This document shows positions 35,930-49,359 of a stretch of 64,000 nt of DNA, piece by piece. Numbering within the stretch: the stretch's first letter is position 1; every line of letters begins with the position of its first letter. The position numbers and the translations under genes were made by a program. This stretch comes from Epiperipatus broadwayi (lineage: Eukaryota > Onychophora > Udeonychophora > Euonychophora > Peripatidae): contig JAQFVV010012510.1 of NCBI GenBank assembly GCA_028023455.1, positions 3,887,420-3,951,419 of the forward strand. The letters are read 5' to 3'. The notes below the pieces were generated by a model, which made no database searches, was not told where the DNA came from, and worked only from the letters and a program-made list of their open reading frames with translations.

Positions 35930-36324
35930 AAATAATGAAGTACTGAAAATCCCCTGTGAGTTATATATAAACTGTCAATAAATGTAGAATGAGCCCAACT
36001 ACACTAGCTTTGATTGTATATAAGCATGCCATTAAATGATATACTTAAGTGCAGAGCCTGATTTTTATATACCTATGTAACTTCAAGACAACTATAAGCT
36101 ACTCTGAAATCACTATAACTAATCAGAGGGAAAGGCTGAGCCTTATATTTAACAACCTTATAGCTTATAGTTGTCTTTAAATTATATTATTATATATAAG
36201 TCATGTTCTGCATGTAAGTATGTCAGTAAATGGTATGCTTATATGGGCTCATTCTACATTTTATATTTACTGACAGTAGTTTATGTATAAGTCATTGTGG
36301 GTTTTCAATATTTCTGCATTATAT
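35930..36324. mobile_element. Foldback (MITE-like) element
   Basis: The left arm (aatgaagtactgaaaatccc, then gtagaatgagccc) is inverted on the right (gggctcattctac, then tgggttttcaatatttctgc). The inner pair is cttcaagacaactataagct / agcttatagttgtctttaa. The total is about 395 bp with no coding potential. Confidence 0.68.
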
Positions 36325-36891
36325 CATTGATACAAAGGATTTGTAAGATATCAAAGCATTGAAATAGTTTAGATATAATTACAATGATCATGTTTTAAAT
36401 ATTTGATATTATGTCAGAGAACTTGGAAACTATTATAAGGAAAAAAAGCATAATAACATAATATGCTATTCAAATTAGAGAAAATAACTTATCTAGTTCA
36501 AGCTATATCTATCTTATACAGGTTCTTGAGCTAATCGCCTATAAAACTTAGGTTCTTATTTTTTTAATTGTAATTTATTCATAATTGCCAGAATCTATTT
36601 GTTCTAAGCTTGAAAACAAAACGAAAAAAAAAAAAAAAGATAAGGACCAAAAACGTATATGTAGATATTAATGAAGGAGATATGTTCTAAGTTTTTGGTT
36701 CTATTTGGAGAGAATATGCCGATCTTCCTTTGGTTAGAAGGTATTATTTTTACAAGAACATTTATCTAAAATATTTGCAGTACATAGAGGTTACAATTCA
36801 TGGGTAGTCAGCTATGGTATACCTTTTAATATCAATCTTTTTTTAAATTGCTAATAAGACAAGAATATCATCTATTTACTATAAATGGATA

Positions 36892-37079
36892 TAAATATAG
36901 GGGATTTGAACTCAGACTTTCAAGCATCCTTCAACTATCCACACTATCTCATACCACCGATATGTCAGTGGTATGAGATAGTGTGGATAGTTGAAGGATG
37001 CTTGAAAGTCTGAGTTCAAATCTCCTATATTTATAATTAGGTTCCAGGTGTATGAAGAATGCCTGTATTTCAAATATTC
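36892..37079 (+). mobile_element. Family B element, short hairpin form with tail
   Basis: Arms of about 65 bp (gatttgaactcagactttca / tgaaagtctgagttcaaatc) meet at cgatatgtcag. The tail (aattaggttccaggtgtatg, tgcctgtatttcaaat) matches the reverse complement of 3195-3240. It is flanked by the 11 bp direct repeat ataaatggata (36881-36891, 37080-37090). It looks like the 3195-3923 copy with most of the arms deleted. Confidence 0.78.
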
Positions 37080-37739
37080 ATAAATGGATAAGCTGAATGC
37101 AGTATTTCAAACAAATACAGAAACAGATACCATGTAGACATATCTCCAATTATAATATTGTTGGAGAGTTGCTTAAAGTAGGGAATATTGTTATTCACAT
37201 TATATGCTCAAAAAAGTAAAATAGTTACAATGGTCTAATCTTTTCTGTTGCATAGATACATTTACAACAATAGAAGTTTAAGTCAATAATATTCCTGGAA
37301 TATGGAAAACTAAGTTAGTTCATTAGCAAAATGAAAAAACAAAAGTTTTACTTCAAAATTTAATTTTTCAAATTGCAACATTTATTTGAATGAAAAATTT
37401 AATTTTTGATCTGATTTGCTATCTTTGATGATTAGTGAATGAGACATTAAATAAACAATCTTATGATTAGTTCTTGGCAAGTCATATGATTCTCAAATGC
37501 TCAAATGGCAGATTCATTTGACCAAATATGAATTTTAGTTTTTACTTTATTCAGATAAGAAATGATTCTGGGACCATTACTCCCAGAGTCTCTGCTACTC
37601 CACTCCTATGAGCTAATGAAACATTGATCCAAACCTATAATATTATTAGAAATACTATACTATATTTGAGATAATTTTTTTGAGTTTAAAAAATATCCTT
37701 AAATTAATTTTTGTGATGAAGGAAGTTACAAGGATAATG

Positions 37740-37880
37740 CCTTGCATGATTTGGAGCAGTGGTAGAATGACAGACACTGGAGTTCAGCATCGTGGATTAT
37801 GAGCAAATAGTGTCACTTCCAACACTCCAACTTGTTATAAACTCTTGAACAATAAAGCCATTCAATTTTTGTCACAATTT
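37740..37880 (+). mobile_element. tRNA-derived SINE, single unit
   Basis: gcatgatttggagcagtggtag is a worn A-box head. The 3' part (ctccaacttgttataaactc, ttgaacaataaagccat) matches the units at 54652-54924. The 7 bp gataatg at 37733-37739 and 37881-37887 may be the target duplication. Confidence 0.6.
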
Positions 37881-38879
37881 GATAATGATTGTTTTTTTTA
37901 TTATTATTGTTAAATATTTTAAATAAAATCCATATTTTTCCTGTTGTCTGATTGGCTAATGTATGTTTGTTCGTAAAGTCATGTGTCAAATTCACAACCA
38001 ATTAAAGAAAAATATTACATTTCTCACCGAAGGAAGTAATTTCACCATTAATACAAATTGCTCGAAAAAAATCAATACATGTGCTTTTTCCTACAGTGGT
38101 ATGGTATTTAAATTGTGAAGAAAACGTGATTACAGTGCATAAATTCATGTGATATTTATTGAGGGGAAAAAATAGCTGATATACTATCATATTTATGTTT
38201 AGTTTTAATTAGCAAATAATTGAAGTTGAAACTACATCTTTTCAGGCTGATGTACAATTCTCGCATTTATTTATATAATATTAAAATATTTTGTTTAATT
38301 TACATTAAATCATAAAAAAAAATTGTTAAAGCAACCAATTAGAAAAAAACACGGCCTATTTAGACCGAATACATCTGGTTAATTTTTAAATGTTATTGTC
38401 ACTGTCTTTTAAAAGATTTCCAGTGTGATTATAATAATTGTATAGCTTATGAATTGTTATATTTTGAAAAAAAATATGGCTTTAGTAAACATAATTTGCG
38501 TAAATTATAAAGCTAGGATTTGTGACTCCAGAAAAAATAAAAAAGAATAGAAACTTAAATATAGAACGATATTAGAAGTTAAGAACAATGAAAAAAGATT
38601 GCTGATGGGTAAAGGAAATGTAAATAATAATGCCGGAAAAGTTTAATGGATTTAAGTTTAGAAAAGGCTAATATTGTTTAGATTAGAACATTGAACTATT
38701 TAAAACTAATCAAACAAAAGAATAAATGAAAGACTAATTGCAGAGGAAAGGAATGTGCACATACGCAATTAAACGCTTGATGATAGTTTGAAAAAAGATG
38801 CATTGCTGGGGGGGGTGGGGATGGGGCTAATGGAAATAGCTATTATCTTGTATAATAATTAATACTGGATATTAAACTG

Positions 38880-39330
38880 TGAAAAAAATATAAATAGTGT
38901 GTGCTGAAAAGAACAGCAAGCTTTTTCTTATTTTGCATGTGATGGTGCTGTTGCCATTGTGTTGTGGGGTGTCAGAAGAAAGGACCTAGTGAAAAAACTG
39001 TTGGAAAAGTTGTAAAGTCTTTTCTGCTATGAGGGACGTCATCCCAGAGACAGCCTCTGTAGGTGTAAACAGCCAGATAGGGAATTTAAACAGACCACAC
39101 TCATCTTATTTTTATTTGTGTATGCATGATAAGGCTCTCAGGAGAACTGTGCAGATTCGGATTGTGAGTATAGACTTTTTTTTAGTATTTATTCAGGTCT
39201 GAGAATAGTTAAGACATTGTTTAGTCTTTAATCATGGGAAGTATCAGCATTTATTGTCAGTTCATTAAATTGTATACAATGTGTGATGTACTATAATGTA
39301 AATAAATATAATTTTCATTTTTATTTAATG
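38880..39330 (+). other. Locally GC-richer stretch, possible solo LTR or retroposon
   Basis: A TATAAA-like motif (aaatataaatagtg, near 38890) is followed by about 250 bp richer in G and C than the surroundings. Near 39300 there is an aataaa-containing stretch. This could be a solo LTR in plus orientation. No second copy, end pair or duplication was identified. Confidence 0.25.
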
Positions 39331-40357
39331 ATTTTTATTTCAACTTATAATCTATATTTTTTATTTGTTGGCATTCAGTTTGTGTAATTGAATACCCAAT
39401 CATTTGTCAATAATTGTGTTAATTGTTCATGAATTATTGATTATAATTTATGAACCATTAATAATGTGATATTGAAAAATTATTTAATTGGAAGTCATTT
39501 TAGGACAATTAAAGTTCCAAATATTAAACTTTAGCATTCAAAAAAGAATTTGTTTGAGAATGAGATTACACTAAGAAAACTAACCAATTAGTATAGTCCA
39601 AATTGAAGGAGTCACCAATCAACATGATGTTGATTCTATTTGCCTTACACTAATCTAGTCTCATTAACTTGTGATTTACATGTTAATTAGACTCTTGAGT
39701 TGGCGTATGAAGTAGTAATTTTATTTAATGTATATTTTCTGTTGAAGTTGAATTTATGTTCCAGAAACCTTGTAATCTTTAGTGAATAACCTATTTAGTT
39801 TATTATGATCTAGGCAAAAATTATCTTTTCAGTTATATTCACTGTATGAAATTTTTTCACATGTATTCTCCCATTTCTATTATTACTGAAAAATAAACAT
39901 TTAAAGTCAAAACTGTATATAATCAATCTAAAAACATATTGATTCAGAAAAATCCAGAAAACATAAGTCTGGTCAAGAAATTTGAAAGTACAGTAAAATA
40001 ATTAATCATTTTATATATATTGAAAATTGTCATTCAGTCTGGATATTTTATTTGATATAATTTACTTTTATAAATAAGCAAAAATAATACCTTTTCTTCT
40101 TAAACTGCAATAAGACTTGTACCTCTTATTCCTGAAACTAGTCCCCTCTAGCTAAATCACTGATTTAATGGTTCATCCTTTTATTACTATAGATGAAGGT
40201 TCATATTATAAAAATTATGTGCTTTGAAATTAATAAACATTTTTAACCTCTTCTTTGTTTTAAAACATTTATTCAACCAATTAATTTATGAAGATATTGC
40301 AGATTAATAATTGTTATGTTTAAATTCTATATTTTCTTTTTTATTTTTATTTTATAG

Positions 40358-40581
40358 TCTTTAATTGTTGATAAGAACAATGGAACATATGCAGTTTGGA
40401 CTGAAATCTCATCACATGGTTTACCTCCCCCTGAGTGTCTTGAAACTCAGTTCAATCAAGACAATCACCTAGGTAACACTATTGGTGGATATTCTAATTC
40501 TTTTAATTGGACTGTTCCTATATTCAGCCAAATGTTCCCTAATAATAATGTCTACCATGACCGATGTGTTCTAAGAGTCAG
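40358..40581 (+). CDS. DD3-3-like exon g
   Basis: The acceptor is ttttatag and the donor gtttgt. It encodes residues 218-291 and two bases of R292. Visible segments are VDKNNGTYAVW, HGLPPPECLET, GGYSNSFNWTVP and HDRCVLRVR at the exon edge. There are two sequons (NGT, NWT). The intron before it, 12.9 kb, is the longest in the window. Confidence 0.92.
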
Positions 40582-41144
40582 GTTTGTAACGAAACATTCT
40601 TTTAATTTTGATCAAAACAGTTCTAATCTGTGAAATATATATTGATATTATATAGAATTGCTTTTTTTTATAACTATTTCTGACAAAAAATAATATCGGT
40701 GGCCATAATAATAAATAAAATTTAGTAGATTATATTTATCTTTGCATATTCAAGAGGTTCAGCAAACTGGTTTTTTACTTTATCAAAAGTAGCAAAAAAA
40801 AATTTTTTTTATTGTAATTAAATAGGAACAAGTGCGAACAATTTATTAGATAAAGATCCATTCTTTTTCGAAATGAATTATCGCATGATCTTAACACAAT
40901 TTAATAATTTTTGGAATTTTTTTCTTTGCTGAAAATCAATCTGGAAAACATTAAATTGACTTTATAAAAGTTGTTAAACTAAAATTTTTGAACCGTGTAG
41001 AAATCAATATTATATAAAATTCTTGTTGCTTTATTCAAAATAAAATAGGAGTGTATTTCAGGAATCCAGTATGTAAAATATGAGTCACAAGTTTAGGGTT
41101 GCTGAAATTTATTTACATTTTTTAATGATAGGTAGTACTTTTTA

Positions 41145-41325
41145 TAAACAAGGCAAAACTCTCCGTACAGTAGTGCTACCCTGTGCCAACCAGAGTAATT
41201 AGTGGATGCCAGAAGGCTGGTGCATAAAATCCCTATCTAATGCCTACTCATCCAATATCCCCATGGAGAGTTTTGCCTTGTTTATAAACAATTATGTGCT
41301 AGTATAAAGATGGTGATCATGTGAT
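41145..41325 (+). mobile_element. Family A element, internally deleted form
   Basis: It shows acaaggcaaaactctccgta, the gtgcataaaat segment, then atccccatggagagttttgc, where one arm is joined straight to the terminal arm. The tail (agatggtgatcatgtgat) ends it. It is flanked by the 13 bp repeat gtagtacttttta (41132-41144, 41326-41338). Confidence 0.78.
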
Positions 41326-41338
41326 GTAGTACTTTTTA

Positions 41339-44300
41339 CATAAAGATTATATGATCCAAATGGAAAAGTAACCAGTTAATCATAAAGAAAGATCCAATAT
41401 TTGAAAAGGACATGCAAACATGAGGTAAGTAAAGACCTCTAAGATATCCAAAAGTAATCATAATCCAGATTTAATTGTATATAAAAAAATTAATCATCAC
41501 AATGATCTTTTCTGCCACCTTTATTATTGCTATACAATATAAAACAACTAGCCAAATCTTATTACTATACTTAGCTTCCTGTTATAATTTACTAGCTTTA
41601 TGCTATTGTAATACACCCAACTTAAATAAACCATATTTTTAATGAATAAAAGAAAGCATAATACCCTTTCCATTCTTGGCTGATCTTTTAATAGAGGAAA
41701 TCTATGCAACTTTTACTTATACGAAGACATGCTGATTTGGCAATTATTTAGGTAGGTTGTAAGTCAGCTTTTCATTATGCCAATGACACCTCAATTTATC
41801 ATTTAAATAGATCAGTTATATCAAAAATTGATTAGCAGTTGTATAAAACTTTATACAAATTTCCTTTATTTTTAAGATGACTAAAGATTTTGTATAAAGA
41901 TATATTAATTTTCCAATTTATATGAAGAAACTGTTATGGATCACAGATATAATCTCAAGCATCTTTATGCCATCCTTATAATGGTGTAGTATTTCTGTCA
42001 TCCTTCATGTGTAATATGGTATTCATTACCTGCAGTATTGTCCTGAATATAAATGATGAAATTATTAAAAATTTTGTTAGAATAATGATTCTTTATTATT
42101 TTTTCCAAAATCTACTAGTATAGAAGTCGATACATCGATAGCTCCTATAGTTGGGCGTTCATTTGTAACCTCTTATAAATGTGGTTCAAGCTAAGTACAC
42201 TTTGTAACCTCTTGATTTTATAATGTCATGTAGTTAAGTACAACGATGGCCTTATAGCTGGGTGTTCCTTTTGTAACCTCTAAAGAAAATGAAAAGAAAC
42301 TAATAATGTTATTCTCTTAAATTGAGACATTCTCTCTAACCTATCGAAAAATATTTCAAACAAAACTCTAACAAGTTCTGATTGTTGGGCACATATCTTT
42401 ACACAATATTTGGGTTGGGTTGAGACTCTTACAGATAACAATAAGGATTATAAAGTAAACTAAGATCAGTGGTTGGTTACATATAAAGAATTAGCTACAT
42501 AGATATACAATCAAGACCAAGGAAGAACTTAACTCTGATAGAATAAATTATTCCAAATAAAACATATAATTTTGGGAAGAGATAAAACCTCAATCATTCC
42601 CTAGTAAATAATTTAGAATACAGTAAATCTCCACCTTCATCCCAATCAAACTCTCTGAGCTATAAATATTTGCACTTTCAAAATGTATTTTTTTAATAGA
42701 CTCTTATGATTAAGAAACTCTATTGTATAGTTTAATATTCTCCACTGATATGATTTGACTTCCTTTACATCTTGTAGAATAAAGAAATAATCTTTTCTTA
42801 TAATACCAAATAAAGATCTCATGCTCTTTCTGATATCTTACCAAATAAAATAATGGTATAGTGTCGCAAGGCAAATGACTGACATTCTAGCAGGCTTTAG
42901 GAACATACCCTTCCTAATAAGCTAATATATCTGATTAATAGCATAATAATAATCATGTAGATTACCAAAGAAAATACTTACTTTATTCAACCAATATCTA
43001 ATATAAAAAATCATGTAAATAAATTTAGAATATTTATAGCCTTTTACCTAGAATGACATTCAAATAATAGAAGGAAAAAGGGTACATTTCATTTCTCTCT
43101 ATTATCCTAAACAACAGAGATAAAATACTTCATTTACAATATTTAAATTCTGATAATAGGTTAATAATGTGCAGTCTGAATTATAGATGGATATATCCAT
43201 TGCAATACTTAAATGAACAGTTGTCAATTTAAAATTTTAATTAAAACAAAGTAATATCATTTTTTATTATTATTATTAATTATTAGTAATTTTTGGATCG
43301 TGAGAACTATATTTATCCGATTTGAAAATATACATTTGTTTCATTTTGTGGGTTTGTGGAACCAAAGAGAAACATTTCACACAGAAAAATAATCAAAACT
43401 AAATTTTAATAAATTTTAAAAATACATTTATTACATTTAGACATAAACAAAATTATTTACAGCACACTAATATAATCACAGCTTACACATCATAGCTACT
43501 AGATCCTGTCCATTTTAACTCTGAGGAGTTAATAATCTAAGTTCATTTTATTGCACAATAAACTTATGATTATAAATTATTATGATTTCTGGCTAAATAT
43601 TTATTTGAAATCACAATTTATTCTACTTCAACTAAAGCATTAAACAAACATTAATGAATTTGAAAATAATAATTATAATAGTTGGCTAGCTTGCACCATA
43701 AGCTACTTAACATTTTCCATATATTTTACATCTTAACGCCTCTATGATATCAATCATATAAAAAAATTATGGATAATTTATTGCTGCTTCTAAATTAGCT
43801 GGCCAATATGATGATGATAACTGTCATCATCACATTACAACTGCCTCACACTATGTTAATTTTAAAACCAAGGATAAATAAAAAGTATTCATCAGAAGTC
43901 ACACATACGTTGATAGTTAACATATTTAATGTCCACATAATAATATTAAATTTAAAATTTACGGAACTTACAAACTCCTCGGTGAATTTCTCCATATGAC
44001 ATCTATAAATAGCATTGTGTCTGCGTATTCCCATCATGCTATGCTTTAAATTAAAGAATTAAGTTATTAAATCTTGTGGATTTACTTGTATACTACTGGC
44101 AAAGCACAATACGGATATTATTATGACCAACCAAAGCACTGAAAATTATTACCCCAATAACTAGCTATCATTGCCATAACATTTATAAATACAATAGTCT
44201 ACACCTTCTGTGGTGGACAATCTAGTCTTTTAAATAGCACATGAGGGACAACATCACTAAATAAGCTCCTTAGAGCAAGACACCTGACTATAATAATTGT

Positions 44301-47177
44301 GGCACCCATGCTTATCTATCAAGCATAAGTGAAGGCAAAGACGCAGTCTTACAACCTAAGAAAAGGGAAAACACACCAACGACAAATGATTCTCTCCATG
44401 GAATCTAACTAAGTAAGCTATATAAAATATTTTGGAACACTGTCACCTCATGGAAAATACATATAATGGGAGATCATTTCCATCCCATATACATCATAAA
44501 TAGTATACTATTTGATAAATCTAGAACTATAAAGCATAACTATTTCTCACAATGGCAAGATACAAATTTATCCCTAATGATAAAGATTAATAGCTTGTAC
44601 CATCATTAAAATCTACACATTAAATAATATGCAAAACCCACAGGAAAGTATCAGTCAAAACGACTATAAACACATTGAAATAGCATCGTAATATTTGCAT
44701 AAGATAAGGAATACACACACGAACAATGAGCATAATAAATATTTATGAAATTAAGTGGACAACTTGATGCAATAGATATTAATTAAATGGTTAATGAAAT
44801 AAATTTGTTCTCAGACAAATTCAAAATCTATTTTTGCTACGAATGCTATTAAGAAAATTATTAAAAATTCTGATAAACACACCTGTAATGATTATTTGTT
44901 CCAAGTTATAAAGAATAGGCAATTTTAAATTTAAACCCTTGCTAATATATTTAAAATTACGTGTGTGTAATAAAAATCTCTACACACTTTATTGTAAACT
45001 ACTTGAGACAATTTCAGATGGTAAAGTAAGATACATTGACATGTAAAATAAAGCATAAAATATATAGCTATTATATTACCCCTTTTTTTTTTAAAAAAAA
45101 AATTACAATAATAATGATGGTGATGATAAATTCAGTTCATTATTAAAGTTTCCTCAACAGTAGGCAGATAATTTACGATGCGAGGTCCCACGTCGTTAGC
45201 TATGGGAATAATATCGACGCATTAGTATTTTTTCAAACCAATATATTTACTTATTTATTTATTTTGTATAAAAACAACAAAGCAGCTACAACTTCACTAT
45301 GATAGTAGACAAGCACACGAATACGATATACTACTTTAAACATGAACAGGTATGGATCCATTATATGACACAATTTAATATTAACTAGCTAGTTTGAATA
45401 TGACAATTTTGTACAATTATTCTTGACTGTAAAATTTTAGTAGTTATCCACAGTTTCATTGAAAAAATATTTTATTAACAGTTTTCCACTCTTTCTAGAG
45501 AAGCAAATGATAAAGAAACACTGCTGCCATAAATAAATGATATGCCAATTTTGATAACAAATTTTAACTTTCAAATGCAGTATTCAATTTATGTTTTTTT
45601 TTTTTCATTTAGACATTTTTTAGTTTTTTAAAGTTAATAATTAAGATCAAACATTTACTTAAATTATTTTAGTTTTGAACAGTCTTAACATTTGTATTAT
45701 TATTATTTTTAACTTGGTCTTAAATTTACTGCCACTAAAATAGCGATTTATCAGCATAAAATGACCGTTTATCACTTTCCACATGATCTCGGTTAATATT
45801 ACTATTTTCACTTGTTGAAAATTTTTAAAGTTATATGTTAAGTTAAAAGTATTATCTTGGCACATTATTATGAACTTTAGATCGTCTAGTTAAGAAAGCA
45901 CAAAAACCTGATACCTTAATTTCTCCTTCAGCAATTCATTGATGTGAAGACTTTAAAGAACAAATATAGTTTATACTTGTTTTAAAAACAAAAAGGCAAA
46001 TAATAAAAGTTACACTGTTTTTTTTTTCTTATTAGGACAACCTCTGTGATCAAACTCCAAACAATCTCTCCAGTTCCGCGCTCTTTTCTCCAATATCAAA
46101 AAAAAAAAAACAATATCATGTGTTAGCATTCTGTGTTTCAATTTCAAGATTAATAAATAATAAAAAAAAAAATCAACTACTTAACAGGAATAAAGTTTTT
46201 TTTTTAATAAAAATAATAAACAGAAAATACGTGTAATAATTTATTGATTTCCATATTTGGATTTTTTGGTTTCTATCAGAAGTTTTAGAATAATAAATAT
46301 TTTATTTGCCAAGTTTTATTATCTATTTTATTTTGAACAGTTAATAAATAAATTGAATATTTTAATAAATAAAATAAAGATCTAAAAAGTCAACATATAC
46401 ATCCATGCATGCACACACATCTAAGAGTGTAAAACTAATCTTATTTAAGGCCAGCTTCTTTCAATAATCCACTTCAACTTTAAATAACTAAATTCTATTG
46501 ATTATTTTAAGATCCAACTGAAGTACAAATTATGAAGGTGATCAGATGAAATAGTTTAACTAACTCATTCAATTTAATAACCCAATAAGTTTTCAACACT
46601 AAAATTAAAATATTCATTCATCTAGCTTTTTTTCTTTTAACCTTTATAAAATTTTTACATTATGAATGCACACTTTATTAAGTTTTAATTACATATGAAT
46701 AGCAGTTATATATTTTTTTAAATATCTTTTATTAGATAACTATTTAACTATAAATATATAAGATATTGCTTATTAAGTGAGACCATTTTATCTACATATT
46801 AACTGATATAGTTTTATGTCTCTAGTTATTAGTTTTATTTTATCTTTTATTTTTTTTTATGACTAAATATTATATACTGTACTGCACTGTTAAAAATGTC
46901 TTGATAAAACAGGTGGCATATCACTTGGTTATAATAAATCAATCCTATTATACCTGCCAATATATTTTGGCCAAGATATATATTTTGAATACCGTTAAAA
47001 AGGGCAATTTTAATTTGTATTCCCATAATGTTCTTTCAAAAATCAGACAGTTAATAAAACATCAACAGATAAATATTGCAATGTCCTCCGCCTACTTCTA
47101 ATAGGCACATAAAACTAAATAATTTCAATTACAAAGAATTAACAATAACAAATGTTTATTTACAATATATACATTAA
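41339..47177. other. Intronic AT-rich sequence, no supported gene
   Basis: Almost 6 kb without a recognisable exon or element. At 42140-42285 a phrase (atag-t-gggcgttc, tttgtaacctct) recurs after about 115 bp, a weak direct repeat. The opposed short frames at 43808-44037 are unsupported. Confidence 0.4.
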
Positions 47178-47545
47178 TATATAGGGTATATGAGCACAGA
47201 TTTTCACATGACCCACCAGTCTCCACACTACCTCATAACACTGATACACTTGAACACATATGTTGAAAAGATAAATAATCACCAATATACGTATTTCATG
47301 CTAAGCCAGCAATCATCAGTTGGTCCAGATTACCATCTCCACACATATATGCTATAAGTGCTCAGATATATATTAAGATAGCCAATCCTCATACTTTAAT
47401 GGACAGGCTTCAATGTACTCCACCCTCCAACTCTTCAACCATCCATTCAATTGAAAATCTGATGATGGAATGCTCAAAGACCACCCTGAGGCCGAGATTC
47501 TTGTCACACCCATGTTGACCTAAAGTCAATCTGACCCCTCATGTA
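47178..47545. mobile_element. Family B element, single-arm copy
   Basis: It follows the left arm of 3195-3923: ctcataacactgatac, aagataaataatcacc, cagcaatcatcagttggtcc, ccaactcttcaaccatcca, gaaaatctgatgatgga, ctgacccctcatg. The inverted second arm is absent. Boundaries and target duplication are unclear. Confidence 0.65.
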
Positions 47546-47599
47546 CAGGACATAATCCATTTAATACATATACAAGGGATGGGCAGACATCTCTACTAT

Positions 47600-48010
47600 G
47601 TAATAGCTGAAACACACAGGTTTATTATAGACCTGTGTCTATTAAGTAATCTACAATGAACTACAATAATATGTTTAAATGATACTTACATAAAAACCAG
47701 CCTCACGGCTTATGATAAATAATAATAAGGTATGGATGGCCTGTATAAATCCCTATGTCTGCTTTGGCACGTTCAGTGGCGGAGTTCACTGGATCACGAG
47801 GTCTGGTTTCACCCAGCATGCCATCTTCTGGTTACGTTGCTATCTCGTGACGATTCTCTTGTTCTGAATGGGCCTTAAGTACCGCTTTTCTCATCCATGC
47901 ACAGGAGTCTGGGTAGCCTTGTCTTGCTTCAGGTCTGCGTTTCAAAACCGGAACTACTATTCACTCTGCAGTCCATCAGTTTACCGTGCAGAGAAGGGGG
48001 GATGGATAAA
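47600..48010 (+). repeat. GC-richer island of unknown origin in an intron
   Basis: From about 47740 to 48000 the sequence becomes distinctly richer in G and C (ggcggagttcactggatcac, gaggtctggtttcacccagc). A small hairpin (acacaggt / acctgtgt) lies at 47617-47646. The composition suggests a foreign insertion, such as part of an LTR element. The overlapping 92-codon plus-strand frame shows no known motif, and I do not call it a gene. Confidence 0.3.
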
Positions 48011-49359
48011 ACTGGAACTGTTGATCTCTTTTCTTATCTTTAGATATGTACCTTTAAAGTATTTAAACTTTCTATTACTTGTTGATATTTTTATAACACA
48101 ATACAAATACATAGCAAATATTTCTAGTGAATATCCACAAACATAATGTCATGGGAACATTAGGAACTCCTTATCATTTGAATGACCTAAACTTGATAGA
48201 TCCCAAATCCTATTCATTTTTTATTGCGCACTAACATTCAGAAAGAATTATAGATATTCACAGTTTGATTTTCATATTCAGTTGACTGTATGTATCTTAT
48301 ATCATGAGACAACGTGGGTTTCTTATAACGAAATAGCCTGGAAAATTTTATAAATCCATCTGGAAATAATAGAATATTGATTCTTTCAAAAACATTATAA
48401 AGTTAGTCTATATGCTATTATTTGCCTTCTTCATTAAATGTGTCGTCAAATTTGTAAATTTCATGACAATTACATCTAATGTTTCTTTTTATTTTGAGTG
48501 CCTGTCTGTCTTCCAGATTAATCTGTTATGCAAATAAGTGCACTAGACTTTGCATATTAATTATCCAATAATGCACAGAATTCTTTTTGATTTCCTAATT
48601 ATCAAAAATTTATCAACAATGGATCTTATAATAATTTTTAAACTAACTCCCACATCTATTAAAAATAACTTTGACCTCAGGAAATATTCTGGCCATGGAT
48701 CCTTTTATAATACAATCAGTTAATGCAGGCTGATGATTCAACAATTCTTAAATAGCATAACCACAATAGCTTCAAAGTCAATATCTGTAAGTTATATAAA
48801 TTTATTGGAAACATAACTGATCTGCAGATAACGCAGGTGCTTGTGTTATTTTAATACTGCAATATATACTGATGAAATGTTAGGAAAACTATTAAAAATT
48901 ATATCTAAAATTAGTTACTATTTATCATTTTGATTTCTTCTGGTAAATAATTTCACCAAAAGAACTACTAATATATATTTTTTATCATATTACCCTGTAT
49001 TGTATAATTTATATTAAATGATATTTTGTATTTTTAAATTTGTCTGCAGAATTTTATATATTTGTAAACATATATTTTTAATTATAAATTTTGTAAATAA
49101 ACTTCTTTTAAAGTAAAGCAAAGATAAGCTGATAATGGTCTAATTGTAGAAAGCAGATTAGAAAAACAAGTTACAGGAAAAAAAGTGGTGAAGAGAAACA
49201 TTTTTTAAAACTAGATTTACAGCTTAAAAGCTATCCATATATTTTATTCATACCTTTTATAAACTCTAATAAATATAAATATATAGTAGCCATTTCAAAT
49301 GAAATTATAAATATTCATTATTATACTTATAAGTTAGCAATACAATTTTTCAGAGATTG

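Noticed and set aside
47868-48146. 92-codon plus-strand frame as a gene
   Set aside because: It begins in an anomalous GC-rich patch, runs on into AT-rich sequence and shows no recognisable domain.
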